From Caldithrix abyssi (GTDB taxonomy: Bacteria; Calditrichota; Calditrichia; Calditrichales; Calditrichaceae), in assembly GCA_011369465.1 (NCBI GenBank), contig DRQG01000109.1:1-64000 (forward strand): DNA of 64,000 nucleotides, in the 5' to 3' direction. Below, one piece after another: positions 41,742 through 50,466 of the stretch. The notes beneath the pieces were generated by a model, which did no database searches, was not told where the DNA came from, and saw nothing but the letters and a program-made list of their open reading frames with translations. The first letter of the stretch is position 1. Every line of letters starts with the position of its first letter. A program made the position numbers and the translations under genes.

Positions 41742-43166
41742 ATGCAGTACGAATACAAAATGCTCATTAAGGGGGAATGGACGAAAAGCGCTAAAACCGT
41801 TGAAGTACATAATCCTTTTAACAACGATTTAATCGGTTTACTACCTTCGGCTTCCGGAGAACAGGTGGAAGAGGCGTTGGCTACAGCCTATGCCAATCGC
41901 AGTTTGATGGCTGACATGCCCACCCATCAACGGGCCGAAATTTTGGAAAAAACCGCTGACCTGCTCCATCAAAAGCAAGAAGATATGATTAAACGCATTG
42001 TATTGGAATCCGGTAAAACGCGTAAATGGGCTGCAGTGGAAACCGTACGCGGTATCGAAAACCTTAAATTTGCCGCCGAAGCCTGCAAAAACATGCATGG
42101 AGAAACCGTACCACTGGACGCATCAAAAGGATCGGAAGGACGTCTGGGATTCTGGATGCGTGTGCCTGTTGGCGTGGTCGCCGCCATCCCGCCCTTTAAT
42201 TTTCCCCTCAATCTGGTTATTCACAAAGTGGCTCCGGCCATTGCCGCGGGGAATACCGTGGTATTAAAACCCGCTTCCAACACGCCGGGCGCTTCTCAGC
42301 TATTAGTGGAATTGCTGCTGCAGGCCGGGCTTCCTGCCGAAGCCATTCAACTGGTGTACGGCAGCGGTTCGGTGGTAGGCGAGGCGTTGGTTAAGGATGA
42401 ACGGGTAGCCAAAATCACCTTTACCGGCAGCCCGCGTGTGGGCAGACGCATCACCCGGGTTGCCGGTTTGAAAAAGATTACGCTGGAACTTGGTTCCAAT
42501 TCCGGTACCATCATAGACGAAAGCGCCGACCTGGACTGGGCGGTATCGCGCACGGTGATGGGCAGTTTTGCCTTTTCCGGACAGGTGTGCATTTCCGTCC
42601 AGCGTATCTTTGTGCATGAAAACATTGAAAAAGAATTTACCAATAGCTTTGTATCCCAAACTAAAAAGCTACGCATCGGCGATCCTATGCAAGAATCTAC
42701 CGATATCGGTCCGATGATTTCCGAGCAGGAAGCCAAACGGGTGGAAAGCTGGGTTCAGGAGGCCGAAAAGCAGGGCGCCAAAATATTGACCGGTGGAAAA
42801 AGACAGGGCAGCGTACTGAAACCTACCGTTCTGACCGATGTGACACCGGATATGCAGATAATGTGCCTGGAAGTATTCGGGCCTGTTGTATCCATTATCC
42901 CTTTTAAAACCTTCGACGAAGCGGTCGGGATGATTAATGATTCCATATACGGCTTGCAGGCCGGCGTTTTTACGCAAAATTTCCGCAATGCTATGCAAGC
43001 GGTAAAAAAAATCGATGTGGGCGGCGTCATGATCAATGACGTACCTACCTATCGGGTGGATCAGATGCCTTACGGCGGTGTGAAAGAAAGCGGTTTGGGC
43101 CGTGAAGGCGCCCGCTTTGCCATTGAGGAAATGACTAACATCCGCATGGTCATGATGCACCCTTAA
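41742..43166 (+). CDS. Aldehyde dehydrogenase (NAD(P)-dependent)
   Basis: This 474-residue member of the ALDH superfamily has Asn153 in PFNFP, the NAD loop FTGSPRVG, the general base Glu249 in TLELGSNSG, and the nucleophile Cys283 in GQVCISVQR. The ELGSNSG variant (instead of ELGGKS) and the length fit lactaldehyde/glyceraldehyde-type or phosphonoacetaldehyde-type enzymes. The substrate cannot be assigned from sequence alone. It stands alone between a terminator and the convergent trp operon. An AAAGGA Shine-Dalgarno precedes ATG 41742. Confidence 0.9.
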   Translation: MQYEYKMLIKGEWTKSAKTVEVHNPFNNDLIGLLPSASGEQVEEALATAYANRSLMADMPTHQRAEILEKTADLLHQKQEDMIKRIVLESGKTRKWAAVETVRGIENLKFAAEACKNMHGETVPLDASKGSEGRLGFWMRVPVGVVAAIPPFNFPLNLVIHKVAPAIAAGNTVVLKPASNTPGASQLLVELLLQAGLPAEAIQLVYGSGSVVGEALVKDERVAKITFTGSPRVGRRITRVAGLKKITLELGSNSGTIIDESADLDWAVSRTVMGSFAFSGQVCISVQRIFVHENIEKEFTNSFVSQTKKLRIGDPMQESTDIGPMISEQEAKRVESWVQEAEKQGAKILTGGKRQGSVLKPTVLTDVTPDMQIMCLEVFGPVVSIIPFKTFDEAVGMINDSIYGLQAGVFTQNFRNAMQAVKKIDVGGVMINDVPTYRVDQMPYGGVKESGLGREGARFAIEEMTNIRMVMMHP

Positions 43167-43263
43167 GAGACTACAGGGATTTTGTTTTGAAGATAATGGT
43201 AGGATTTCCCGTAAGCTGCTATGGCATCCTTAAGGCAAACGTTCTTTTGTCGAATCACTGCCT

Positions 43264-44058
43264 TTAGTCCAGCACTCCTTCCAGAAAAAGGCGCACCGTG
43301 CGAAGAATATCCTGCTTTTCTTCCCCGGCTGATTGAATAGCGCGCAGCAAAGCGCTGCCGATCACAGCGCAATCGGCCAAACCCTGCAAAGCCTGCAGCT
43401 GGCTTTTTTCCGCAATGCCAAAACCTGCGGCCACATAACGTCCCGTTATCTCTTTAATGCGCTGCAGGTAATCGATGCTGTCCTGTTTTAATTCCGTTTT
43501 TTGTCCGGTTACCCCCAGTCGCAGTACCGCGTACACAAACGGAGAATCGTTTTCCCTCACAATAGCTTGCATGCGTTCATCGCTTGTTGTGGGAGCAATG
43601 AGCGGAACCTGAGCGAGGCCATGTTCACGGCATAATCGGGCTATGGGCGGTTCTGCTTCGTCAATGGGATAATCGGGAACAATGAATCCGTCTATGCCGT
43701 TTTGCGCCGCCCGTTCGATAATTTTTTCCGGGCCGTGTGCAAAGATAGGATTGATATAACTCATCAATAACAGGGGTATATCGGTTTTTTTGCGCAGCCG
43801 CTCCGTCATTTCCAAAACATCTTCGGTAGTGACGCCGTTGGCGAGCGCCTGATGATTGGCCTGAACAATCACGGGACCGTCGGCGATAGGATCGCTGAAA
43901 GGGATCTGGATTTCCACCAGGTCAACTCCCATGGAGGCCATCAAAAGAACAATTGCTTCGCTCGTGGGTAGATCGGGATACCCGCCTACCACATGGGTCA
44001 TAATCTTCAGATCTTTTTCAATGGAAAAGGCCTGCCCTACGCGTTTTATGCCGCTCAT
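43264..44058 (-). CDS. trpA: Tryptophan synthase alpha chain
   Basis: This 264-residue TIM-barrel subunit cleaves indole-3-glycerol phosphate to indole. Catalytic Glu and Asp lie in VDLVEIQIPFSDPIADGP. The phosphate-binding VAAGFGIAEKSQ and GSALLRAI are present near the C-terminus. It overlaps trpB by 4 nt and is the last gene of the trp operon. The 97-nt gap to the convergent aldehyde dehydrogenase shows no clear terminator. Confidence 0.96.
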   Translation of the reverse strand: MSGIKRVGQAFSIEKDLKIMTHVVGGYPDLPTSEAIVLLMASMGVDLVEIQIPFSDPIADGPVIVQANHQALANGVTTEDVLEMTERLRKKTDIPLLLMSYINPIFAHGPEKIIERAAQNGIDGFIVPDYPIDEAEPPIARLCREHGLAQVPLIAPTTSDERMQAIVRENDSPFVYAVLRLGVTGQKTELKQDSIDYLQRIKEITGRYVAAGFGIAEKSQLQALQGLADCAVIGSALLRAIQSAGEEKQDILRTVRLFLEGVLD

Positions 44059-45296
44059 TTGCCGTCCTTTGCCAATCGTTCGTATTCCGCCCGAAGAAAA
44101 TTCATCCAGTTTTCTTTCTCGAATTCGGGAGCGGTGATAAAAAGGTCTTTCTCGCCCCGGCCGGAAATATTGACCACTAAAAGCGCATCTTGGGATAAGC
44201 TCGATGCGCGTTTTATGACTTCGGCCAGAGCATGAGCGGACTCCAGCGCGGGAATGATGCCTTCTTTCCGGGCGGTTAATTCAACCGCTTTCAGCGCTTC
44301 TTCATCGGTTGCGTAAGTAAACCGTACCCGGCCCGTCTCCGCCAGATACGCTAATTGGGGGCCGATTCCTGCATAGTCCAGTCCGGCGCTGACCGAGTGG
44401 GTGGGCAGCAGCGAACCGTTTTCATCCTGTAAGAAAAAAGATTTATAGGCTTGCACAATACCTGTTTTAGCGATTCCGCTCATGCGGATGGCATGTTGGC
44501 CGGAATCGGGCCCATGGCCGCCGGCTTCAACGCCGACCAGCTCAACCTCATCGTCCAGAAATGCGGAAAACAGACCGATAGCGTTAGACCCGCCGCCCAC
44601 ACAGGCGATACAGACGTCCGGCAGGCGTCCTTCGGCTTCCCATATCTGTTGTTTTGTCTCGCGTCCGATCACGCTTTGAAATTCCCTTACCATATCGGGA
44701 TAAGGATGCGGGCCAAGAGCGGAACCCAACAGATAATGCGTGTCGGCAATACGCTTTGTCCAGTTTTTCAGAGCGGCGTTTACGGCGTCGGTTAAAGTAC
44801 GGGTGCCTTCGCTTACGGCGGTTACCCTGGCGCCCAATAAACGCATGGCAAAAACGTTGGGCTGCTGGCGGGCCATGTCGATTTCGCCCATAAAGATCTC
44901 GCATTCCAGGCCTGTTTTGGCAGCCGCGGCGGCTGTGGCCAAACCGTGCTGTCCGGCGCCGGTTTCGGCAATCAGGCGGGTTTTGCCCATCTTTTTAGCC
45001 AGTAAGGCCTGACCGAGCGCGTTATTGATCTTATGGGCGCCGGTATGGGCCAGGCTTTCCAGTTTAAAATAGATTTTTGCACGACCCAAATGGCGACTCA
45101 GGTTTTCCGCGTAATAGAGCGGGGTAGGCCGGCCAATGTAGGAACTGTTCAGGCGTTGCAGCTCTTCATGGAAGGCGGCGTCCTCTTTATACTTTTTCCA
45201 GGCGGCGTCCAGTTCTTCGAAAGCCGGGTACAACACCTCCGGTATAAAACGCCCGCCATAGGCGCCGAAATATCTGTTTTTGCTTTCCTTCAGCAT
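44055..45296 (-). CDS. trpB: Tryptophan synthase beta chain
   Basis: This 413-residue PLP enzyme condenses indole with serine. The PLP lysine is in GAHKINNALGQALLAKKMG. The glycine loop CVGGGSNAIGLF holds the cofactor phosphate, and ETGAGQHGLA is the catalytic Glu/Gln segment. Length fits TrpB1. It overlaps trpF by 7 nt and trpA by 4 nt. Confidence 0.97.
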   Translation of the reverse strand: MLKESKNRYFGAYGGRFIPEVLYPAFEELDAAWKKYKEDAAFHEELQRLNSSYIGRPTPLYYAENLSRHLGRAKIYFKLESLAHTGAHKINNALGQALLAKKMGKTRLIAETGAGQHGLATAAAAAKTGLECEIFMGEIDMARQQPNVFAMRLLGARVTAVSEGTRTLTDAVNAALKNWTKRIADTHYLLGSALGPHPYPDMVREFQSVIGRETKQQIWEAEGRLPDVCIACVGGGSNAIGLFSAFLDDEVELVGVEAGGHGPDSGQHAIRMSGIAKTGIVQAYKSFFLQDENGSLLPTHSVSAGLDYAGIGPQLAYLAETGRVRFTYATDEEALKAVELTARKEGIIPALESAHALAEVIKRASSLSQDALLVVNISGRGEKDLFITAPEFEKENWMNFLRAEYERLAKDGK

Positions 45297-45934
45297 AGGG
45301 CCTGTTTTACTTCTTTTATGAGTTGGTCTATTTTTTGGGGCGATTTTTTACCGGGCCGTTCCTCAACGCCGCTGGAAATATCCACTCCGTCCGGTTTCAC
45401 CTGGCGAATCATTTCCGCGATATTCCCCGGATGCAACCCGCCTGCGGCAAAAAATTCAAATCCCGCCTGCTGTGCCCGGTCTTTTGCGGCCAGCAGAGTT
45501 TCTGTCGGTATCCGTATTCCGGTTCCGCCATAGGCGTTATCCACCCTGGCGTCTATGAGAATCCGTGTTGAATTCCAGTCCCAGTTGGCCCGATTCACGT
45601 CGTTTATCGTTTTGAATCGTAACGCTTTGTACCAGGGCACCTTAAGCCGCTGGGTAAATTGTACCGATTCGTCGCCATGCAACTGGGCCGTATCCAGAGC
45701 GGTAATACGGAAGATATCTTCAATGAAATTGTTGGCAGCGTTTACGAAAACGCCCACACATTCAATTCCTTTTCGTAATCCGCGCCGTTCTAATTCGTTA
45801 AGGATGCCGTAAACGTTTTCCGGGGAAACCTTCCGGGGCGACTCGGCAAAGACAAATCCCAGAATATCGGCACCGGCCTCCGCGGCATACAGGGCGTCGG
45901 CCGTATTGGTCAAACCGCATATCTTCACGCGCAT
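45290..45934 (-). CDS. trpF: Phosphoribosylanthranilate isomerase
   Basis: This 214-residue TIM barrel begins with the catalytic-cysteine motif KICGLT. LGFVFAESPRKVSPE follows, QLHGDE is in the middle, the general-acid aspartate is in LIDARVDNAYGGTG, and FAAGGLHPGNI and DGVDISSGVEERPGKKS close the barrel. It is a separate gene here, not fused to trpC as in E. coli. It overlaps trpC by 10 nt and trpB by 7 nt. Confidence 0.95.
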   Translation of the reverse strand: MRVKICGLTNTADALYAAEAGADILGFVFAESPRKVSPENVYGILNELERRGLRKGIECVGVFVNAANNFIEDIFRITALDTAQLHGDESVQFTQRLKVPWYKALRFKTINDVNRANWDWNSTRILIDARVDNAYGGTGIRIPTETLLAAKDRAQQAGFEFFAAGGLHPGNIAEMIRQVKPDGVDISSGVEERPGKKSPQKIDQLIKEVKQALC

Positions 45935-46695
45935 AAAGCTTCCTTAAAGGACCGAACCGTTTGAATGCGGTTACGGGCGGTTACAAAATACTCGCCGACC
46001 AAAAAGGCCCGGAAACCGCTGTCGTACAACTGTTTTCCGGAAGAGCCGCTTTTTATTCCCGATTCGGCAACGGCGATTTTATTGTCGGGGATTTTATCGA
46101 ACATTTTTTTAACGTTTTGCAGATTAACGGAAAAATCGCGCAGATTGCGGGCGTTTATGCCGATAGCATCCGCCGGAACGTTAATGATGCGCTGCAGTTC
46201 TTCCGCGTTATGCACTTCCAGCAAAACCTGTAAGCCCAAATCCTGGGCGCTGCGGCACAGTGTATCCAGGTCTTCCGTATCCAAAATAGCGGCGATAAGC
46301 AATATGGCGTCTGCGCCGATGGCCCAGCTCTGGCGTACCTGGTATTCGTCAAAAATGAAATCTTTGCGCAAAACCGGAAGCCCGACGCTTTTTTTAACGG
46401 AAATCAGGTGCTCGTCCGCTCCCAAAAAGAAATCGGGTTCGGTCAAAACGGACAGCGCGTCCGCGCCGCCCCGGGCGTATTCATCGGCAATCCGTTCCGG
46501 TCGATATTCGGGAACCAGAAGTCCTGCGGAAGGGGAAGCTTTTTTGCATTCCGCTATTACCGTAACCTTACCGTTGGTTTTAAACAGCGGAAGGGGCGGC
46601 GGTACAATGCGCCGCAGATTTTCCGCCGGGCGTTCTTTCTTCAAACGATGAATCGTTTCCCGCCGCTTTTGTACGATTCGCGTTAAAATATCCAT
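45925..46695 (-). CDS. trpC: Indole-3-glycerol phosphate synthase
   Basis: This 256-residue enzyme has the catalytic ECKKASPSAG motif, VLTEPDFFLG, the lysine-bearing PVLRKDFIFDEYQ, and GINARNLRDFSVN. It converts CdRP to indole-3-glycerol phosphate. The start lies 5 nt after the trpGD stop, and the end overlaps trpF by 10 nt. Confidence 0.96.
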   Translation of the reverse strand: MDILTRIVQKRRETIHRLKKERPAENLRRIVPPPLPLFKTNGKVTVIAECKKASPSAGLLVPEYRPERIADEYARGGADALSVLTEPDFFLGADEHLISVKKSVGLPVLRKDFIFDEYQVRQSWAIGADAILLIAAILDTEDLDTLCRSAQDLGLQVLLEVHNAEELQRIINVPADAIGINARNLRDFSVNLQNVKKMFDKIPDNKIAVAESGIKSGSSGKQLYDSGFRAFLVGEYFVTARNRIQTVRSFKEALCA

Positions 46696-46700
46696 CTCGG

Positions 46701-48302
46701 TTATGCTTCCCCGGCGGTTCTGCTAAAATGGATCAGATTCTGCAGCACCGCGTTAGCTGCTCCGGATTCGATCGAAGTCCGGGCGCGCTGCAAAGCTTCT
46801 TCAAAGTCCCCGGCCATGCCGATCGTATAAATGGCCGCCGCCGCATTGATCAAAACAATATCTTTTTTAAATCCCTCGTCTCCGGATAGGATAGAACGGA
46901 TAATATCGGCATTTTCATCTGCATCACCGCCCTTTAAGTCCTCGTGGCGGCAATAACTGAAGCCATAGTCCAGCGGATCAAACACCCAGTCTTTAATCCA
47001 GCCATCGCGCAGCTCGGTAACGCGCGTTTTATCGCATAACGAAAATTCATCCAGACCGTCAAAACTGTGCACAATAAGAGCGCTTTCCACACCCAGATTT
47101 TTGAGGGTGACGGCAATTTCGCGCATATATTCGTCGCTGAAAACGCCCATAACCTGGTATTTGACTTTCGCCGGGTTCAGCATCGGCCCCATTAAATTAA
47201 AAACGGTGCGGAAGCCCAGTTCGCGGCGCGGTCCCATAATATGCCGGAAAGCCGGATGATAGTTCGGCGCAAACAAGAAAGCAAAGCCGTAGTCCTGCAA
47301 GGCCTGTACGGCTTGCTCTGGAGTCAGGTCTATTTTGACGCCCAGTTTTTCCAGCACATCGGCCGAACCGGATTTGGAAGTGATGGAACGGTTACCGTGT
47401 TTGGCCACTTTAATGCCCGCGCCGGCCACGACAAAAGCCGCCGCCGTAGAAATATTGAAGGTACCGCTGCCGTCGCCGCCGGTGCCGCAGGTATCCAGCA
47501 GGGATATATTATCCGGTAGGTTTAGGGCAACCACTTTGTCTCGCAGTACTTTTGTGAAGCCGGTCAGTTCTTCCACGCTGGTTTTCCGCATGGTAAGCGC
47601 CGTCAAAAAAGAACCAACCTGTGCGGGCGTCACTTTTCCTTCGGTAATCTGTTCCATAAAAGCTCCGGATTCGCTCTCGTCCAGATGATTTCCGCCGACG
47701 ATCTTTTTTAATAAACGGTTAACAGAGTGCATGGTTTTCTCTTCCTTTAGAAAATTTTTAAGTAATTTCAGACCTTCCTCGCTGCCGATGGATTCGGGAT
47801 GAAACTGCACGCCTTCCACCGGCAGTTTTTTGTGGCGAATGGCCATGATCTCACCGTCGCTGCCGGTGGCGGTAACCTCCAGCTCATCCGGCAAGGAAGC
47901 GGGATCCACAACCAAGGAATGATAACGAATGACTTTGAGCGGATTGACAACATCGCTGAAAAGCGATCGGCCGTTGTGTTGGATAATATCGCTTTTGCCA
48001 TGCATGATACGCCGCGCGGAAACAATTTTTGCCCCGAAAACGTGAGCGATTGTCTGATGGCCCAGGCATACACCCAGTATGGGTTTTTTACCGGCTGTCC
48101 GTCGAATCAGCTCGCGGGTAACGCCGGTGTCTTCCGGGCCGCCGGGACCGGGCGATATGACCAGCCGGTCGAAATCAAGGGATAGGATTTCATCCACCGA
48201 CAATTCATCATTGCGGATGACCTTTACCTGCTCGCCCAATTGCAGAAAATATTGTACGATGTTATAGGTGAAGGAATCGTAGTTATCCACCATCAAAATC
48301 AT
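46701..48302 (-). CDS. trpGD: Anthranilate synthase glutaminase - anthranilate phosphoribosyltransferase fusion
   Basis: This 533-residue bifunctional protein starts with a class I glutamine amidotransferase (residues 1-190: catalytic Cys79 in GVCLGHQ, GVQFHPES with His and Glu). Residues 195-533 are anthranilate phosphoribosyltransferase (DTCGTGGDGSGTFN for PRPP, AKHGNRSITSKSGSADVLE). The order matches the E. coli-type TrpGD fusion. It overlaps trpE by 4 nt. Confidence 0.96.
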   Translation of the reverse strand: MILMVDNYDSFTYNIVQYFLQLGEQVKVIRNDELSVDEILSLDFDRLVISPGPGGPEDTGVTRELIRRTAGKKPILGVCLGHQTIAHVFGAKIVSARRIMHGKSDIIQHNGRSLFSDVVNPLKVIRYHSLVVDPASLPDELEVTATGSDGEIMAIRHKKLPVEGVQFHPESIGSEEGLKLLKNFLKEEKTMHSVNRLLKKIVGGNHLDESESGAFMEQITEGKVTPAQVGSFLTALTMRKTSVEELTGFTKVLRDKVVALNLPDNISLLDTCGTGGDGSGTFNISTAAAFVVAGAGIKVAKHGNRSITSKSGSADVLEKLGVKIDLTPEQAVQALQDYGFAFLFAPNYHPAFRHIMGPRRELGFRTVFNLMGPMLNPAKVKYQVMGVFSDEYMREIAVTLKNLGVESALIVHSFDGLDEFSLCDKTRVTELRDGWIKDWVFDPLDYGFSYCRHEDLKGGDADENADIIRSILSGDEGFKKDIVLINAAAAIYTIGMAGDFEEALQRARTSIESGAANAVLQNLIHFSRTAGEA

Positions 48303-49759
48303 GGTTTGGCTCCGTTCCGTATGGCGGTTAACAGGGCCTTAGCCTTATTTAACGTTTCTTCATATTCTTTTAAGGGGACAGAGTCGTAAACCACGCCGGC
48401 GCCGGCCTGAATACTCAGTTGATCCCCGCTCACGACAAGGGTGCGAATAGTGATGCAGGAATCGAAAGAACCGCTGTAACTAATATAGCCGATTAATCCA
48501 CCGTAAGGCCCGCGGGGAACAGGTTCCAGCTCTTCTATGATTTGCATGGCACGTACTTTGGGTGCTCCGGATACCGTACCGGCCGGGAAGGTGGCCTGCA
48601 GAATATCGATAATATCCACATTATCCCGCAGTTCGGCGCTTACTTCGGACACAATGTGCATGACGTGCGAGTACATCTCGATGGTCATCATTTTATCCAC
48701 CGAAACGCTGCCCGGTCTGGCGATTCGTCCCAGATCATTGCGGGCCAGGTCAACCAGCATGATATGCTCGGCCAGTTCTTTTTCGTCGTTGATTAAGTCA
48801 TGTTTCAAATCATTGTCTTCCTGTGGCGAGGCGCCGCGCGGGCGCGTTCCTGCGATGGGACGCAAGACAACCTTGTTGTCCGTTACCTTCACCATTACTT
48901 CTGGCGAGGCGCCTAAAATTACAGGATCGCCGAAATCGATATAAAACATGTAGGGCGAAGGGTTTATCGAACGTAATTTGCGGAATATCCAAAATGCGTC
49001 TCCGCTGAAGGAGGCCTGCATTTGCTGCGAAAGAACCACCTGAATAGCCTCCCCCGCAGTGATGCGTTCTTTGATATCCTGTACATCCCGCATAAATATA
49101 TTTTTATCGTAATTGCTATGGACAGACCCGATTTTTACCTGCTGATCGGATAACGACCGCGTTGCCGTTTTGCGTTCCAGTTGTTTAATGATCTTGTTGA
49201 TACCGTTCACCGCCTGTTGGTAGTCCCGTTCGGGATTGCCGCCGGTGCGTACATTGCAGATCACCTTTACCACATGCATCAGGTTATCGAATACAAGATT
49301 GTAACGGGTGATCATAAACAGAGCATCCGGCAGGCTGCTTGCTTCTTTCCGGTTGTTGGCGGGAATGCGTTCCCAGTGTTTTACGTAGTCGTAGGCAATA
49401 TATCCCACCGCGCCGCCCGGAAAAGGGGACAGGTCGCCAAAGCTGTAGTAAGGGCGTTCTTTTAATTTTTCCAGCACAACTTTTAATGGATCGGAGCGAT
49501 GATATATTTTTTTCCGATTGTTTTCCGTTATAGTGCAACGATTTTCTTCAATGTGAAAACGCACGATCGGTTCGATGCCCAAAAAGGAATAGCGCCCAAC
49601 GGTTGAACCCTGTTCCGCCGATTCCAGCAAATAGGAGGCGCCGGTAACATAAAAGGCTTCCACCGGCGTGATCAGGTCCGAAGGCAGTTCCGCTGCTACG
49701 GCTATCACACTGTTTTTATGCGCAATTTTAATAAAATCATTTAAAGAGGGACGAATCAT
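48299..49759 (-). CDS. trpE: Anthranilate synthase component I
   Basis: This 486-residue chorismate-utilising enzyme has the tryptophan feedback site LLES near residue 44. The chorismate-binding domain includes VVLSQQM, NPSPYMFYID, GASPEVMVKV, RPIAGTRPRG, and GTVSGAPKVRAMQII. It is first in the trp operon. It pairs with the TrpG domain of the next gene for the glutamine-dependent reaction. Upstream lie two hairpins in the leader. Confidence 0.97.
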   Translation of the reverse strand: MIRPSLNDFIKIAHKNSVIAVAAELPSDLITPVEAFYVTGASYLLESAEQGSTVGRYSFLGIEPIVRFHIEENRCTITENNRKKIYHRSDPLKVVLEKLKERPYYSFGDLSPFPGGAVGYIAYDYVKHWERIPANNRKEASSLPDALFMITRYNLVFDNLMHVVKVICNVRTGGNPERDYQQAVNGINKIIKQLERKTATRSLSDQQVKIGSVHSNYDKNIFMRDVQDIKERITAGEAIQVVLSQQMQASFSGDAFWIFRKLRSINPSPYMFYIDFGDPVILGASPEVMVKVTDNKVVLRPIAGTRPRGASPQEDNDLKHDLINDEKELAEHIMLVDLARNDLGRIARPGSVSVDKMMTIEMYSHVMHIVSEVSAELRDNVDIIDILQATFPAGTVSGAPKVRAMQIIEELEPVPRGPYGGLIGYISYSGSFDSCITIRTLVVSGDQLSIQAGAGVVYDSVPLKEYEETLNKAKALLTAIRNGAKP

Positions 49760-49800
49760 TTTTCCGTTTTACTTTTTATTATTTGCGGCAAGATAATAAA

Positions 49801-49888
49801 TTAAAGTGTTTCTATCAATAGAAACACTTTAAAAATTAAATGTTTTGTGATACAGGATAAGTCTCCCTTAAAGAGAATTTGTGCCTGT
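49801..49888 (-). promoter_or_regulatory. Structured leader upstream of trpE
   Basis: Two structures precede trpE on the minus strand. The nearer is a perfect 14-bp inverted repeat with a 4-nt centre (arms 49801-49814 and 49819-49832, cores TTAAAGTGTTTCTA and its complement). The farther one pairs ACAGG/CCTGT (49852-49856 with 49884-49888) around an inner TCTC/GAGA stem. No Trp-rich leader peptide, T-box or long U-run is visible. It may be an operator, an attenuator of unfamiliar type, or the terminator of the upstream response regulator. Confidence 0.45.
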
Positions 49889-50004
49889 TTAAATGGAAAG
49901 CAGGTGATCAGGACAGTGAATTATTGGGTCGTAGCATAATTTGAAACAAATATCAAAACCTGGTAGGGAATTTTGTAATTTGCATTTTACAGATGAAAGG
50001 CAGG

Positions 50005-50370
50005 TTATGTTTGATCCTGACATATTTTATTTAATCGATCTATCAAATCCGGAAAAAATATCGGTTTGGACAGAAATATATCCCTGTGTTCGCGCAGCAC
50101 TTCATCAAAGCCCATAGCATGCGCGGAAACAAGCAGGATAGGGATATTACGATAGGTCTCATGCTTCTGAAGCCATTTGTAGAAAGAGATACCGTCTTCG
50201 CCGGGCAGGCCGATATCTGTGATAATTGCATCGATGGGTTCGGCGGCCAGAACATCGCGCGCATTTTTTGTATCGGTACAAACCAAAACGTCATAATTTT
50301 CGCGTTGCAGGTAAAAGCGCATCAATTTTCCTGCCTGCTGATCGTCATCTATGTATAATATTTTTTTCAT
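50005..50370 (-). CDS. Single-domain response regulator (REC)
   Basis: This 121-residue receiver protein starts from ATG 50370 (AAAGGAAAT Shine-Dalgarno); a longer frame adds 27 unsupported codons. The acidic pair is in LYIDDDQ, the phosphoacceptor Asp52 is in TDIGLPGEDG, Ser is in LLVSAHA, and Lys is in LSKPIFF. There is no output domain, so it acts by protein contact or as a phosphate relay. No histidine kinase is adjacent. It is divergent from alaS and upstream of the trp operon. Confidence 0.88.
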   Translation of the reverse strand: MKKILYIDDDQQAGKLMRFYLQRENYDVLVCTDTKNARDVLAAEPIDAIITDIGLPGEDGISFYKWLQKHETYRNIPILLVSAHAMGFDEVLREHRDIFLSKPIFFPDLIDRLNKICQDQT

Positions 50371-50466
50371 TGGTATTTCCTTTTTATTGCCATAAAACGT
50401 CTCGTTTGTGTAAATTAACGAATACGTTTTATTTAACAATTTTAATAACACAATAAGAGGCCTGAA

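Noticed and set aside
43163-43372. Small minus-strand gene between the aldehyde dehydrogenase and trpA
   Set aside because: The frame overlaps the end of trpA in another phase and has no family features.
49760-50004. Trp leader peptide or T-box for the trp operon
   Set aside because: The short frames contain no Trp-codon run and the T-box sequence is absent.
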